Shown here: in pieces, positions 8,844-17,015 of the stretch
How the letters are laid out: every line of letters starts with the position of its first letter
Position numbering within the stretch: the stretch's first letter is position 1
Assembly (NCBI RefSeq): GCF_003858535.1
Contig: NZ_RQTJ01000027.1
Coordinates: 242-37,858, forward strand
Direction of reading: 5' to 3'
DNA from: Paenimyroides viscosum
Lineage (GTDB): Bacteria > Bacteroidota > Bacteroidia > Flavobacteriales > Flavobacteriaceae
Length of the DNA: 37,617 bases
Made by a program: the position numbers and the translations under genes
The notes under the pieces: model-generated
What the model saw: only the letters and a program-made list of their open reading frames with translations
Told to the model about the DNA's origin: nothing
Database searches by the model: none

Positions 8844-8891
8844 CGTAATTTTTAACGATGTAACCATTGCGTTAAGAAGAATTTAAGCATT

Positions 8892-8917
8892 AAAAAAGCA
8901 CCCTGTAAAGAGTGCTT
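8892..8917 (-). terminator. purA terminator
   Basis: Minus-strand stem AAGCAC/GTGCTT (8896-8901 with 8912-8917), one mismatch and one further pair, then six T. It lies 5 nt past the purA stop and separates purA from the OstA-like gene. Confidence 0.8.
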
Positions 8918-8921
8918 AATA

Positions 8922-10193
8922 TTATTTCATTATTGTTTGTTTACGATCCGGACCAACCGATACTACTTTAATTGGTATACCAACGTATTCTTCAATAAAT
9001 TCTATGTATTCTTTTAATTCTTCAGGTAAATCGCCGTATGTTGTTAAACCTGTTAAATCTTGTTTCCAACCTTTTTTCTCTACATAAACCGGTTGTACAT
9101 TTTCTTCTTCAATGTTATAAGGTAAATGATCAATTTGTTCGCCTTTATACGTGTAAGCTGTACAAACTTTTAAGGTGTCAAAGCCCGATAGAACATCGCC
9201 TTTCATCATATATAAAGCGGTAACACCGTTAACTTCTACTGCATACTTCAACGCAACCAAATCTAACCAGCCACAACGACGTGCGCGTCCTGTTACAGAA
9301 CCAAATTCATTACCAACTTTTGCCATTGTTTCACCAACTTCATCAAATAATTCGGTAGGAAATGGACCCGAACCAACGCGGGTTGTATATGCTTTAAAAA
9401 TTCCAAAAACATCTTTTACTTTGTTTGGCGCAATACCTAAACCAGTACAAGCACCAGCAGCTGTAGTGTTTGATGATGTTACGAACGGATAAGTTCCAAA
9501 ATCAATATCTAACAAAGATCCTTGTGCACCTTCTGCTAAAATAGATTTTCCTTCTTTTAAGGCACTATTTAAATAAAACTCAGAATCAATAAAAGTTAAT
9601 TTCTTTAATTCTTCAACAGCAGCAAAGAATTCCTCTTCCATTTCAGCCAAGTTGTATTGCAAATCAACATTATAGAATTTAATCATGTCTATATGTTTTT
9701 CTGCTAAGGCATTGTATCGTTCTTTAAAATCTGCCAATTCAATATCGCCTACACGTAAACCGTTTCTACCAGTTTTATCCATATAAGTTGGACCAATTCC
9801 CTTTAAAGTAGAACCAATTTTAGCTTTGCCTTTTGCTGCTTCCGAAGCGGCGTCTAACAAGCGGTGTGTTGGTAAAATTAAATGTGCTTTTCTAGAAATT
9901 AAAAGGCGTGATTGTACATCAATATCAAATTTTTGTAAACCTTCAATTTCTTTTTGAAATACTACTGGATCAATTACCACACCGTTTCCAATGATGTTTA
10001 TTGATTTTTTATGGAAAATTCCTGAAGGAATTGTTCTTAAAACGTGCTTAATTCCATCGAATTCTAATGTGTGACCTGCGTTTGGTCCACCTTGAAAACG
10101 TGCAATAATATCGTATTTAGATGTAAGTACGTCTACAATTTTTCCTTTTCCTTCATCTCCCCATTGAAGACCAAGTAACAAATCTACTGTCAT
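8922..10193 (-). CDS. purA: Adenylosuccinate synthetase
   Basis: GTP-dependent conversion of IMP and aspartate to adenylosuccinate, the first committed step of AMP synthesis; cytoplasmic. Seen: the N-terminal signature GLQWGDEGKGKIVD at residues 8-21 (P-loop-like GTP/IMP site with catalytic Asp), GGPNAGHTL with the catalytic His, GSTLKGIGPTYMDK, EGAQGSLLDIDFGTYPFVTSSNT near 218-240, TRVGSGPFPTE, and the C-terminal GPDRKQ motif that contacts GTP. At 423 residues it is full length. It lies 21 nt after the Fur-family gene on the same strand, so the two are probably co-transcribed, and it ends at a strong terminator. Confidence 0.98.
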   Translation of the reverse strand: MTVDLLLGLQWGDEGKGKIVDVLTSKYDIIARFQGGPNAGHTLEFDGIKHVLRTIPSGIFHKKSINIIGNGVVIDPVVFQKEIEGLQKFDIDVQSRLLISRKAHLILPTHRLLDAASEAAKGKAKIGSTLKGIGPTYMDKTGRNGLRVGDIELADFKERYNALAEKHIDMIKFYNVDLQYNLAEMEEEFFAAVEELKKLTFIDSEFYLNSALKEGKSILAEGAQGSLLDIDFGTYPFVTSSNTTAAGACTGLGIAPNKVKDVFGIFKAYTTRVGSGPFPTELFDEVGETMAKVGNEFGSVTGRARRCGWLDLVALKYAVEVNGVTALYMMKGDVLSGFDTLKVCTAYTYKGEQIDHLPYNIEEENVQPVYVEKKGWKQDLTGLTTYGDLPEELKEYIEFIEEYVGIPIKVVSVGPDRKQTIMK

Positions 10194-10214
10194 GTTTAGT
10201 ATGTTAGTCTGTTT

Positions 10215-10673
10215 TTAATTATTAGTTGTATTGGTTTTATCCTCTTTAGTTCCGTAGAAATATAAAGAGTGATTATGAACTTTTATGTTAAAAATTTCTT
10301 CGATGGTTTGCTTAATGGTTTGAATTCGCGGATCACAAAATTCAATCACTTCGCCTGTATCTGTTAAAATAATATGATCATGTTGCTTATCAAAATACGA
10401 TTTTTCGTAATGCGATTGGTTTTGTCCGAACTGATGACGGCGCACCAAACCACATTCCAACAACAATTCTATCGTATTGTAAAGGGTTGCTCTACTAACA
10501 CGGTAGTTTTTATTTTTCATTTTAATGTATAACGATTCAATGTCAAAATGTTCTTCGTTTTCATAAATTTCTTGAAGTATAGCATAGCGTTCAGGTGTTT
10601 TCCTATGCCCTTTGTCACCTAAATATTTAGTGAAAACGCTTTTTACAATTTCTTGATTTTTATTTTCTTCCAT
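10215..10673 (-). CDS. Fur-family metal-responsive transcription regulator
   Basis: DNA-binding repressor of the Fur superfamily (Fur, Zur or PerR type). Seen: a winged-helix domain with the recognition helix in [21 protein letters not shown], then the dimerisation and metal-binding region with [21 protein letters not shown], which carries the conserved His pair. The C-terminal CxxC pairs of many Fur/PerR proteins are absent; a single Cys is in EFCD. The metal therefore cannot be assigned. The ATG at 10673 is chosen over an upstream TTG at 10691 because a TATATTTG -7 element occupies 10691-10698, so the longer form would not be transcribed. It is followed 21 nt later by purA. Confidence 0.9.
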   Translation of the reverse strand: MEENKNQEIVKSVFTKYLGDKGHRKTPERYAILQEIYENEEHFDIESLYIKMKNKNYRVSRATLYNTIELLLECGLVRRHQFGQNQSHYEKSYFDKQHDHIILTDTGEVIEFCDPRIQTIKQTIEEIFNIKVHNHSLYFYGTKEDKTNTTNN

Positions 10674-10690
10674 GATCTTTTTTAACAGCA

Positions 10691-10698
10691 CAAATATA
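10691..10698 (-). promoter_or_regulatory. -7 element for fur-purA
   Basis: Minus-strand TATATTTG, a full match to TAnnTTTG, 17 nt before the ATG at 10673. It decides the start codon of the Fur-family gene. There is no clear -33 TTG. Confidence 0.6.
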
Positions 10699-10736
10699 AA
10701 AGTTTATTACCGATACTAAAAATTAAATATTTAAAA

Positions 10737-12941
10737 TTAAGCAGTTCCTAAAATACGTGTGATTTTTTCTACTCCATCAATTGCCTGAATATTTTCTATA
10801 AGTTTGTTTAAAACATGATTGTTTGGGACAATTACAGTGATTTGACCATTAAAAATACCTGCATTAGAACTTAATGAAATACTTTGAATATTAACATTCA
10901 TTTGGCTAGATATTACTCTAGTTAGTTCATTTGTGAGTCCTAAACCATCAATTCCCTTAATCATTAACGATGCGTTGAATTCTTGTACAGATGAATCGAT
11001 CCATTTTGCAGGAAGAATTCGGTATGCGTAATTTGATTGTAAACTTATTGCATTTGGACAATCTATTTTATGAACTTTTATACCTTCGTTAATGGTTACA
11101 AACCCAAAAACCTGATCGCCAGGAATAGGGTTACAGCAATTTGCCAATTTATAATCTAATTTTTCATCGTTTTTACCAAATACAAGTAAATCATATTTTG
11201 TCTCAGTTAATTGTGCAGGTGCTTCTTTTTTAATAGATTTTTTAAAGAAATTCATAAAAGCATTGCTGTTTTTATGTGAAGCAAATTCTTTTAATTGTTG
11301 ATTTTCTATTTTTCCTGATCCCACACGATAAAATAAATCTTGACTGGTTTTTAATTTAAAGAAATTAACCAAATCGTTCACGGTTTTTTCGTCAAGCGTA
11401 ATTTTTAGATGCTTTAATTTTCTGGTTAAAATTTCTTTTCCATCTTCAGAAATTTGCTTAACATCTTCATTTAAAGCATTTTTAATTTTATTTTTTGCTC
11501 GGGCAGTAGTTACAAACTCCAGCCAATGTGAACTTGGTTTTTGATTTGCCGATGTAATAATTTCTACTTGATCGCCCGAGTTTAATTCATAATTTAACGG
11601 AACCAATTTACCGTTCACCTTTGTTCCGCGCGTTTTTATGCCGATATCGGTATGTATACTAAAAGCAAAATCTAACGCAGTTGCACCTTTTGGCAACGAT
11701 TTAATTTCTCCTTTTGGCGTAAAAATGTAAATTTCTTTGGCGTAAAGATTCAATTTAAAATCTTCGACAAAATCTACTGCATTGGCTTCAGAGTTTTCTA
11801 AAGCTTCTTTTAATAAATTTAGCCATTTATCTAAACTATTCTCTTCGGTAACGCCTTGTTTGTATTTGTAATGTGCTGCGTATCCTTTTTCGGCAATCTC
11901 GTCCATGCGTTCACTGCGAATTTGCACTTCAACCCAACGACCTTTTGGTCCCATAACGGTAATGTGCAACGCTTCGTAACCGGTAGATTTTGGCGAAGAA
12001 ATCCAATCTCGCAAACGACTAGGTGATGGACGGTAATGATCTGTTACAATGGAATAAATTTTCCAAGCAATAAACTTTTCGTCGGCAGGAGCAGAGTTGT
12101 AAATAATACGGATGGCAAATTTATCGTACACCTGATCAAAAGTTACGCCTTGCGCCTTCATTTTTCTACGGATAGAATAAATAGATTTCGGTCGGCCTTT
12201 TATAGTAAACGATACATCTTCTTTAGCTAGCGCTTCATTTAAGACAGAGGTAATACTTTCTATATAGGCGTTTTGTTCTTCTTTACTTTCTTTGGTTTTA
12301 CTTAAAATATCGTGGTAAACATCTGGTTCGGTATATTCCAAGCCTAAATCTTCTAATTTCGATTTAATATTAAACAAGCCTAAACGGTGCGCTAGCGGTG
12401 CATAAATATATAGTGTTTCCGATGCTATTTTTGCCTGTTTGTGTGCTGCCATAGAATTCATGGTTTGCATATTGTGCAAACGGTCGGCAATTTTTATCAA
12501 AATAACACGCACATCATCATTTAACGTAAGTAACATTTTACGGTAATTTTCTGCCTGAAGCGAAATATCCGGATCTGGTTCCATACGCGAAATCTTGGTT
12601 AATCCTTCAACAATTTTTGCAATTTTAGGATTAAACATACGTTCAATATCTTCCACCGTAATATCGGTATCTTCTACCACATCGTGCATTAATGCAGCTG
12701 CTATAGATGTTGGTCCTAAACCAATTTCTGAAGCTACAATTTTTGCAACAGCAATAGGATGGAAGATATATGCTTCGCCCGATTTTCTTCTTTGGTCTTT
12801 ATGTGCTTCAACAGCAACATCAAATGCTTTGCGAATTAATTTCTTATCATCGTCTGTAAGTGTTTGATAACTAATGCTTAAAAGCTCTTTGTACTCGCGT
12901 GCAATTTCTTTGTTTTCTTTTTCTATTTGTTCTTGTGTCAT
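10737..12941 (-). CDS. Bifunctional (p)ppGpp synthetase/hydrolase (RelA/SpoT)
   Basis: Makes and degrades the alarmone (p)ppGpp in the stringent response; ribosome-associated or cytosolic. Seen, in order: an HD hydrolase domain with His61, H86-D87 and E90-D91 (LMHDVVEDT), all intact, so hydrolysis is expected; the synthetase domain with RPKSIYSI, DKFAIRIIY and EVQIRSERMDEIAEKGYAAHYKYK, also intact; a TGS domain (IYIFTPKGEIKSLPKGATALDFAFSIH) near 400-460; a CxC-type conserved region (NCCNPIPGDQVFGF) near 610; and a C-terminal ACT domain. The 734-residue length is typical of the single long RSH protein in Bacteroidota. It lies upstream of fur-purA but has its own gap and promoter region. Confidence 0.97.
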   Translation of the reverse strand: MTQEQIEKENKEIAREYKELLSISYQTLTDDDKKLIRKAFDVAVEAHKDQRRKSGEAYIFHPIAVAKIVASEIGLGPTSIAAALMHDVVEDTDITVEDIERMFNPKIAKIVEGLTKISRMEPDPDISLQAENYRKMLLTLNDDVRVILIKIADRLHNMQTMNSMAAHKQAKIASETLYIYAPLAHRLGLFNIKSKLEDLGLEYTEPDVYHDILSKTKESKEEQNAYIESITSVLNEALAKEDVSFTIKGRPKSIYSIRRKMKAQGVTFDQVYDKFAIRIIYNSAPADEKFIAWKIYSIVTDHYRPSPSRLRDWISSPKSTGYEALHITVMGPKGRWVEVQIRSERMDEIAEKGYAAHYKYKQGVTEENSLDKWLNLLKEALENSEANAVDFVEDFKLNLYAKEIYIFTPKGEIKSLPKGATALDFAFSIHTDIGIKTRGTKVNGKLVPLNYELNSGDQVEIITSANQKPSSHWLEFVTTARAKNKIKNALNEDVKQISEDGKEILTRKLKHLKITLDEKTVNDLVNFFKLKTSQDLFYRVGSGKIENQQLKEFASHKNSNAFMNFFKKSIKKEAPAQLTETKYDLLVFGKNDEKLDYKLANCCNPIPGDQVFGFVTINEGIKVHKIDCPNAISLQSNYAYRILPAKWIDSSVQEFNASLMIKGIDGLGLTNELTRVISSQMNVNIQSISLSSNAGIFNGQITVIVPNNHVLNKLIENIQAIDGVEKITRILGTA

Positions 12942-13005
12942 AAAATGCCCATTTTCTTTTTAAATATAAGAAAAAAAAAGTTTTGTTGTAATTTATTTAC
13001 ATCAT

Positions 13006-13031
13006 AAAAAAAGGAGCAAAAGCTCCTTTTT
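13006..13031 (-). terminator. Terminator after the beta-barrel gene
   Basis: Stem AAAAAGGAGC / GCTCCTTTTT (13008-13017 with 13022-13031) with an AAAA loop on the plus strand, A/T-flanked on both sides. It lies between the beta-barrel gene's stop (13060) and the (p)ppGpp enzyme's start. Confidence 0.85.
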
Positions 13032-13059
13032 ATTTGTATTGATCGTTTTTATTTAATTT

Positions 13060-13692
13060 TTAGAAAATGTAAAATATACCTGCAGAATATTGTGCATGCG
13101 ATCCGGCACCTTCGGTTGAAATATTTGATCTTCCCATAGCTTCAACATTTAAGCCAATTCTACGGTAAGCTCTATCATGGTGGTAACGTGAACTTTTAGT
13201 TGCAGGAATATCGGCAATCCAAAAATTAATACCCCCACCAGCACTAGCCATTGTTAAATCTACTTGGTTTAAACGTAAATGACCAAGACCTGCTTTAATG
13301 TAAGGGTCTGCAATAGGAATGTTGAATAAACCACCTAAGCTATAAGCAAACGAACCGTTAAAAGAAACAATTGAAATTTTCTTCCCAGTTACTACCGATC
13401 CATTCATTGAGTTTCCTGGTTCCATTTCGTTCATAGAAAAATCTGCTTCTACTGATAAGTTTGGTAAAAACTCGTATCCTATCATAACTTTTGCAGGAAT
13501 ACCGCCAGAAATCATACTTGCACCTTCGGGAACTTCAGAATGGTTAAAGTTAAAATCCATCATGTTGTAACTTGCACCAACTTTCCATTTGTATTCTTGA
13601 ATGAAACGTTCATACTTATGAATTACTTGTGCTTGAGCTGAAAAACCTAATAGGGTTAATCCAAAAAATGCTGTAAATATGTTTTTTTTCAT
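13060..13692 (-). CDS. Outer-membrane beta-barrel (porin-family) protein
   Basis: Predicted small outer-membrane beta-barrel. Seen: a signal peptide with a cleavage site at AQA-Q (residues 1-21), then alternating hydrophobic strands with Gly-rich turns (for example YKWKVGASYNMMDFNF, VMIGYEFLPNLSVEADFSMNE, SFNGSFAYSLGGLFNI, PYIKAGLGHLRLNQ) and a C-terminal strand ending in an aromatic residue (GIFYIF), typical of barrel-assembly substrates. At 210 residues it would form about eight strands. There is no peptidoglycan-binding OmpA domain. A function beyond membrane barrel or structural protein cannot be given. It lies 43 nt downstream of the TrmH gene, with a terminator after it. Confidence 0.8.
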   Translation of the reverse strand: MKKNIFTAFFGLTLLGFSAQAQVIHKYERFIQEYKWKVGASYNMMDFNFNHSEVPEGASMISGGIPAKVMIGYEFLPNLSVEADFSMNEMEPGNSMNGSVVTGKKISIVSFNGSFAYSLGGLFNIPIADPYIKAGLGHLRLNQVDLTMASAGGGINFWIADIPATKSSRYHHDRAYRRIGLNVEAMGRSNISTEGAGSHAQYSAGIFYIF

Positions 13693-13735
13693 AAAGTCTT
13701 AAATTTTTTATAAATATAACGAATTTTTTAAATAT

Positions 13736-14542
13736 TTATATTTTTTGAGTATTTCTTTGTCTTTTAGCTTCAAAAATTAACACGGCTGCCGCTACAGACA
13801 CATTCATTGAATCAATTTGACCTTCCATTGGAATAATAATGTTTGCTTTTGATTCTTCTCGCCAAATATCACTTAAACCTGTAGCCTCGGTTCCCATTAC
13901 AATGGCTGAGCCTTGTTTAAAATCGACCGAATAATACGAAACAGCTTCTTGTAAAATAGCACTGTAAATGGCAATATTACTGTTTTTAAAGTAATTTATT
14001 ATTTCTGTTGATGCTGCAGTTACTATTTTATTGGTAAAAACCGCGCCAACGCTAGATCGTACAATATTAGGATTGTACAAATCTGTTTTAGGATCGGCAA
14101 TAAAAACGGCATCAATATTAGCAGCATCGGCAGTCCGTAAAACTGCACCAATATTTCCTGGTTTTTCTAACGATTCTAACACCACAATTAACGGATTTTC
14201 GGGTAACTGAATTGTTGCTAACGAATGATCTTTAGTTTTAGCAACCGCAATTACGCCTTCTGTACTTTCACGATATGCTATTTTCTGATAAACTTCTTTC
14301 GAAATTTCAATAAGATCGGTTGCATTGGAAAGCTTCCTTTTTAAATTATTCAGTTTATCGGCATCAAACAAATCAAAACAAATTAAAAGCTGGTAAACTT
14401 CAAAATCGTTTTTAATTGCAATTTCAATTTCACGGATACCTTCAATCACAAAAAGTCCGTTTTTTTTACGTGCCTTGCTTTTTTCTTGCAATTGAAAAAT
14501 ATCTTTAATTAATTGATTTTGAATGCTTGTTATCTGTTTCAT
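13736..14542 (-). CDS. TrmH/SpoU-family RNA 2'-O-methyltransferase
   Basis: S-adenosylmethionine-dependent 2'-O-ribose methyltransferase of the SPOUT (trefoil-knot) class, acting on tRNA or rRNA. Seen: an N-terminal RNA-binding domain (residues 1-100, EKSKARKKNGLFVIEG), motif 1 EKPGNIGAVLRTADAANIDAV with the catalytic-type Asn/Arg near residue 130-142, motif 2 VMGTEATGLSDIW, and motif 3 IPMEGQIDSMNVSVAAAVLIFEA. At 268 residues it is full length. The target nucleotide cannot be told from sequence. The preceding 63-codon DUF58 remnant stops immediately before this ATG (TAA then ATG, no gap), which suggests an ancestral translationally coupled operon. Confidence 0.93.
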   Translation of the reverse strand: MKQITSIQNQLIKDIFQLQEKSKARKKNGLFVIEGIREIEIAIKNDFEVYQLLICFDLFDADKLNNLKRKLSNATDLIEISKEVYQKIAYRESTEGVIAVAKTKDHSLATIQLPENPLIVVLESLEKPGNIGAVLRTADAANIDAVFIADPKTDLYNPNIVRSSVGAVFTNKIVTAASTEIINYFKNSNIAIYSAILQEAVSYYSVDFKQGSAIVMGTEATGLSDIWREESKANIIIPMEGQIDSMNVSVAAAVLIFEAKRQRNTQKI

Positions 14543-14734
14543 TTAAATGATTTCTTGTCGCTTAATTTCTAAATATTTGTTTAAAAGATTTACCGAAAGA
14601 TCTGCCGGTTTGGTGTAAACCGTTTTTATGCCGTGCATTTGCAGTTCTTGAATGATTAACTGTTTTTCGTGCACAAATTTAGATGCTATTGTTTGAATAT
14701 AAATGTCTTTTGTGGAATTTATTTTATTGTTCAA
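14543..14734 (-). pseudogene. C-terminal remnant of a DUF58 protein
   Basis: A 63-codon open frame that opens only with TTG (14734) and stops right against the trmH ATG. The peptide (STKDIYIQTIASKFVHEKQL ... GIKTVYTKPADLSVNLLNKYLEIK) closely matches, from memory, the last about 60 residues of flavobacterial DUF58 proteins, where they follow a von Willebrand-like domain. Nothing of the rest of DUF58 is present: upstream the frame runs 13 codons into the 3' end of the membrane-protein gene and meets a stop at 14774-14776. DUF58 genes normally follow a MoxR AAA+ ATPase gene, which is also missing. It could still be translated as a small protein through coupling with trmH. Relic status is inference; no alignment was run. 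Confidence 0.58.
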
Positions 14735-14735
14735 A

Positions 14736-15659
14736 TTATTTGCTTCCGGAATAGTAAACCAAATTATTTTGAATCAGAATGAAATGATATAAAAGTAAAT
14801 AAACTAAGAAAGAAACACAGAAAAGAATAGCTGTAATTATTTTTTCAATGATTGAAATTGAAGGATTTAAAATTGTAAAATTAAGATTTGTAATTCCTAA
14901 AGATGCCTTTAATAACATAAACGGAATAGCTGTAACAATTCTATACAAAGTGCTTACAATTATAAGCATACATATATTAGCACCAATAATTGTCCAGAAA
15001 TTTTTTACGTACGTTTTAAACGCATTTTTTGCAGCAGTAAAAAAAGATAGATGATCGTTTCCATAATAAAAAAACGTTACTATATACCAAATTGTTAAAA
15101 ACTGAATTAAAACAATAAAAATTATAATAAAAAGTAAACCCAATAAAAAAAGAGCTGGTGCAAATAAAAACGCAATGAAACCACCAATTAAATAGATGGC
15201 TACTAACAAAAAAAATAGTGTTACAATAATATTTAAAGTTACGCTAAGGAAGCCGAAACGAAGCATACGTTTTAAATCTTTTCTGAACAATGATCGAATT
15301 GTTTGTAATTGAGGTTTTTCGTTAGGGTTCTCACTGATTAATTTCATATAGTATAATGGAAAAGTAAGACTTATTGTAATAAAATATGTACCAACTATAT
15401 AAAGTATCACCATACTAAGAATTAACAATAAGGTGTTTTTACTCACAAAATTCCGTTCGGTATCTATTATACTTGTAAAAGAACTAAATATTTGGGATGA
15501 AAAAATAGAGAATATTACGATTGTTACTGCGGAAACTAATATGGATATAAAAGCGAATTTTAAATAGTTTTTGAAATAATGCTTTCCATACAGCTTTAAA
15601 AACTGAAATACATCAGAAATATAATCGGAAAAAGTTCTTATTTTTAGCAATTGAAACAT
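14736..15659 (-). CDS. Multi-pass integral membrane protein
   Basis: A 307-residue inner-membrane protein with about six or seven transmembrane segments: about 34-55, 75-105, 134-160, 163-195, 222-248 and 272-297. It lacks a cleavable signal peptide. I do not recognise a named domain. Hydrophobic stretches of this kind (GGFIAFLFAPALFLLGLLFI) separated by short amphipathic helices occur in the uncharacterised membrane proteins that neighbour MoxR/DUF58 operons in flavobacteria, which fits the DUF58 remnant just downstream. Its TAA is 1 nt before the remnant's TTG. It is divergent from the TRIC-type channel gene (107-nt gap). Function unknown. Confidence 0.75.
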   Translation of the reverse strand: MFQLLKIRTFSDYISDVFQFLKLYGKHYFKNYLKFAFISILVSAVTIVIFSIFSSQIFSSFTSIIDTERNFVSKNTLLLILSMVILYIVGTYFITISLTFPLYYMKLISENPNEKPQLQTIRSLFRKDLKRMLRFGFLSVTLNIIVTLFFLLVAIYLIGGFIAFLFAPALFLLGLLFIIIFIVLIQFLTIWYIVTFFYYGNDHLSFFTAAKNAFKTYVKNFWTIIGANICMLIIVSTLYRIVTAIPFMLLKASLGITNLNFTILNPSISIIEKIITAILFCVSFLVYLLLYHFILIQNNLVYYSGSK

Positions 15660-15766
15660 AATTCGAATTTGTTTAATTTTTCTTTAAAGATAATCAAACA
15701 TGATTAATAATTTTTTTTATATAAAAAAAACTTAATCAACGACTTTAATCATTTAACAAGCAACTA

Positions 15767-16372
15767 ATGATTTTTTCCATTTTAGATATTTTAGGACTTA
15801 TTGCGTTTGCAATTTCGGGTGCATTGGCAGGAATCGAAAAAAAATTAGACTTTTTTGGTGTTTTCGTTATTGCTATGGTTACATCAATTGGTGGCGGTAC
15901 ACTGCGCGATCTGCTTATTGGCAATACTCCGGTTTTTTGGTTGTTAAACTTACAAACGTTTTATATTGTGGTTGCAGCTACGGTTATTTCTATTGTTTTC
16001 AGACAATATTTAAGCTTTTTAAGAACATCATTATTTTTGTTTGATACCATTGGTATAGGTATTTTTACCATTATTGGTATCGAAAAAGGCTTATCGATTA
16101 ATTTTAGTCCAATTGTATGTATTCTTTTAGGAACAGTAACTGCGTGTTTTGGTGGAGTTGCACGAGATATTCTTTGTAACGAAATTCCGGTAATTTTTAG
16201 AAAAGAAATCTATGCAACAGCTTGTTTAATGGGCGGATTTATGTTTTTTGGTTTGAAGTTGTTACACGTTAACGACGATGTAATTTATATTGGTACTGCT
16301 GGAACCATTATTTTAATCAGAATTTTAGCAGTTCGATATCATTGGTCATTCCCTAAAATTGAGATTAAGTAG
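15767..16372 (+). CDS. TRIC-type trimeric intracellular cation channel family protein
   Basis: Predicted inner-membrane monovalent cation channel of the prokaryotic TRIC family (formerly UPF0126). Seen: seven hydrophobic segments in 201 residues arranged as two similar halves, each with the family's GGxxRD motif: GGGTLRDLLIG at residues 42-52 and GGVARDILCNEIP at 129-141. The length is standard. It stands alone on the plus strand, divergent from the membrane protein at 14736. It converges on the orphan gene at 16375 with only 2 nt between stop codons and no hairpin, so their transcripts probably overlap. Confidence 0.9.
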   Translation: MIFSILDILGLIAFAISGALAGIEKKLDFFGVFVIAMVTSIGGGTLRDLLIGNTPVFWLLNLQTFYIVVAATVISIVFRQYLSFLRTSLFLFDTIGIGIFTIIGIEKGLSINFSPIVCILLGTVTACFGGVARDILCNEIPVIFRKEIYATACLMGGFMFFGLKLLHVNDDVIYIGTAGTIILIRILAVRYHWSFPKIEIK

Positions 16373-16374
16373 CC

Positions 16375-16962
16375 TTAACTTTTATTGAAATAGTTTTTAA
16401 TTCGATCAACTAAACCGATTTTAGGTTTATCTGTATTCATTTGCTTTTCTTCAATATAGAATGAATCTTTTACTTCTTTGGTTATTAAATCAATTTCAAA
16501 ATTAAATGAATTAGTATTAGCTTGATAGTGCCAATATTTAGCATACAGCTTATTGTCTTTAATTTTTATAAGTATAATTTTATCGAAATTATAGTCGCTT
16601 AAAAGAACATCAACACTTCCATCACTATTTACATACTTTATATCAAAACCATCAATGAAGTAAATCGTATCATTTACAGCATTTAGTAAAGCAGATTCTA
16701 TGTGAGAAATTACAGATTCATTGATCTGCTCTTTTAAATTAAAATCAATTAAATAGCCATGACCATTTGCAATGATAAATGCCTTATGATTTTGAAGTTG
16801 AAAGATAAGTTTAGCATCTTTAACCCAACCAGTTTCAAAAGATCCAACCCATTCATTTTCATCATCAGTAAATTTTACCCAAAGACAATTTGGTGTAATA
16901 TTTCCAAAATGTTTTTCAGGATATTTACCCGAAACAGGTTTATTGATAAATTCTACGTGCAT
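16375..16962 (-). CDS. Hypothetical protein
   Basis: I do not recognise this 195-residue protein. It has no signal peptide or membrane segment. Seen: an N-terminal region rich in aromatic residues (residues 20-75, CLWVKFTDDENEWVGSFE and LIFQLQNHKAFIIANGHGYL) consistent with beta-strands, a central stretch with YFIDGFDIKYVNSDGSVDVL, and a basic C-terminus (RIKNYFNKS). The strand-rich pattern with repeated short hydrophobic segments suggests a beta-propeller-like or immunity-type fold, but that is a guess. It is convergent with the TRIC gene and is followed upstream by a bidirectional terminator. Probably a real gene, because codon use and A-rich leader match the neighbours. Confidence 0.6.
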   Translation of the reverse strand: MHVEFINKPVSGKYPEKHFGNITPNCLWVKFTDDENEWVGSFETGWVKDAKLIFQLQNHKAFIIANGHGYLIDFNLKEQINESVISHIESALLNAVNDTIYFIDGFDIKYVNSDGSVDVLLSDYNFDKIILIKIKDNKLYAKYWHYQANTNSFNFEIDLITKEVKDSFYIEEKQMNTDKPKIGLVDRIKNYFNKS

Positions 16963-16986
16963 ACTTTAAATTAATACAATATAATT

Positions 16987-17015
16987 AAAAAATGCTCTTA
17001 ATTAAGAGCATTTTT
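16987..17015 (-). terminator. Terminator at the end of the S41 protease gene
   Basis: Perfect palindrome AAATGCTCTTAATTAAGAGCATTT, flanked by A and T runs, so it can work on both strands. The stop codon of the S41 gene (16998-17000) lies inside the stem. Confidence 0.85.

Noticed and set aside
9175..9492. Plus-strand open frame of about 105 codons opposite purA
   Set aside because: It lies wholly antisense to a full-length purA with intact motifs; its peptide has no recognisable domain and there is no promoter or leader for it.
10674..10691. Longer N-terminus for the Fur-family protein from a TTG codon
   Set aside because: The TTG lies at the TATATTTG -7 element; the ATG at 10673 is better placed.
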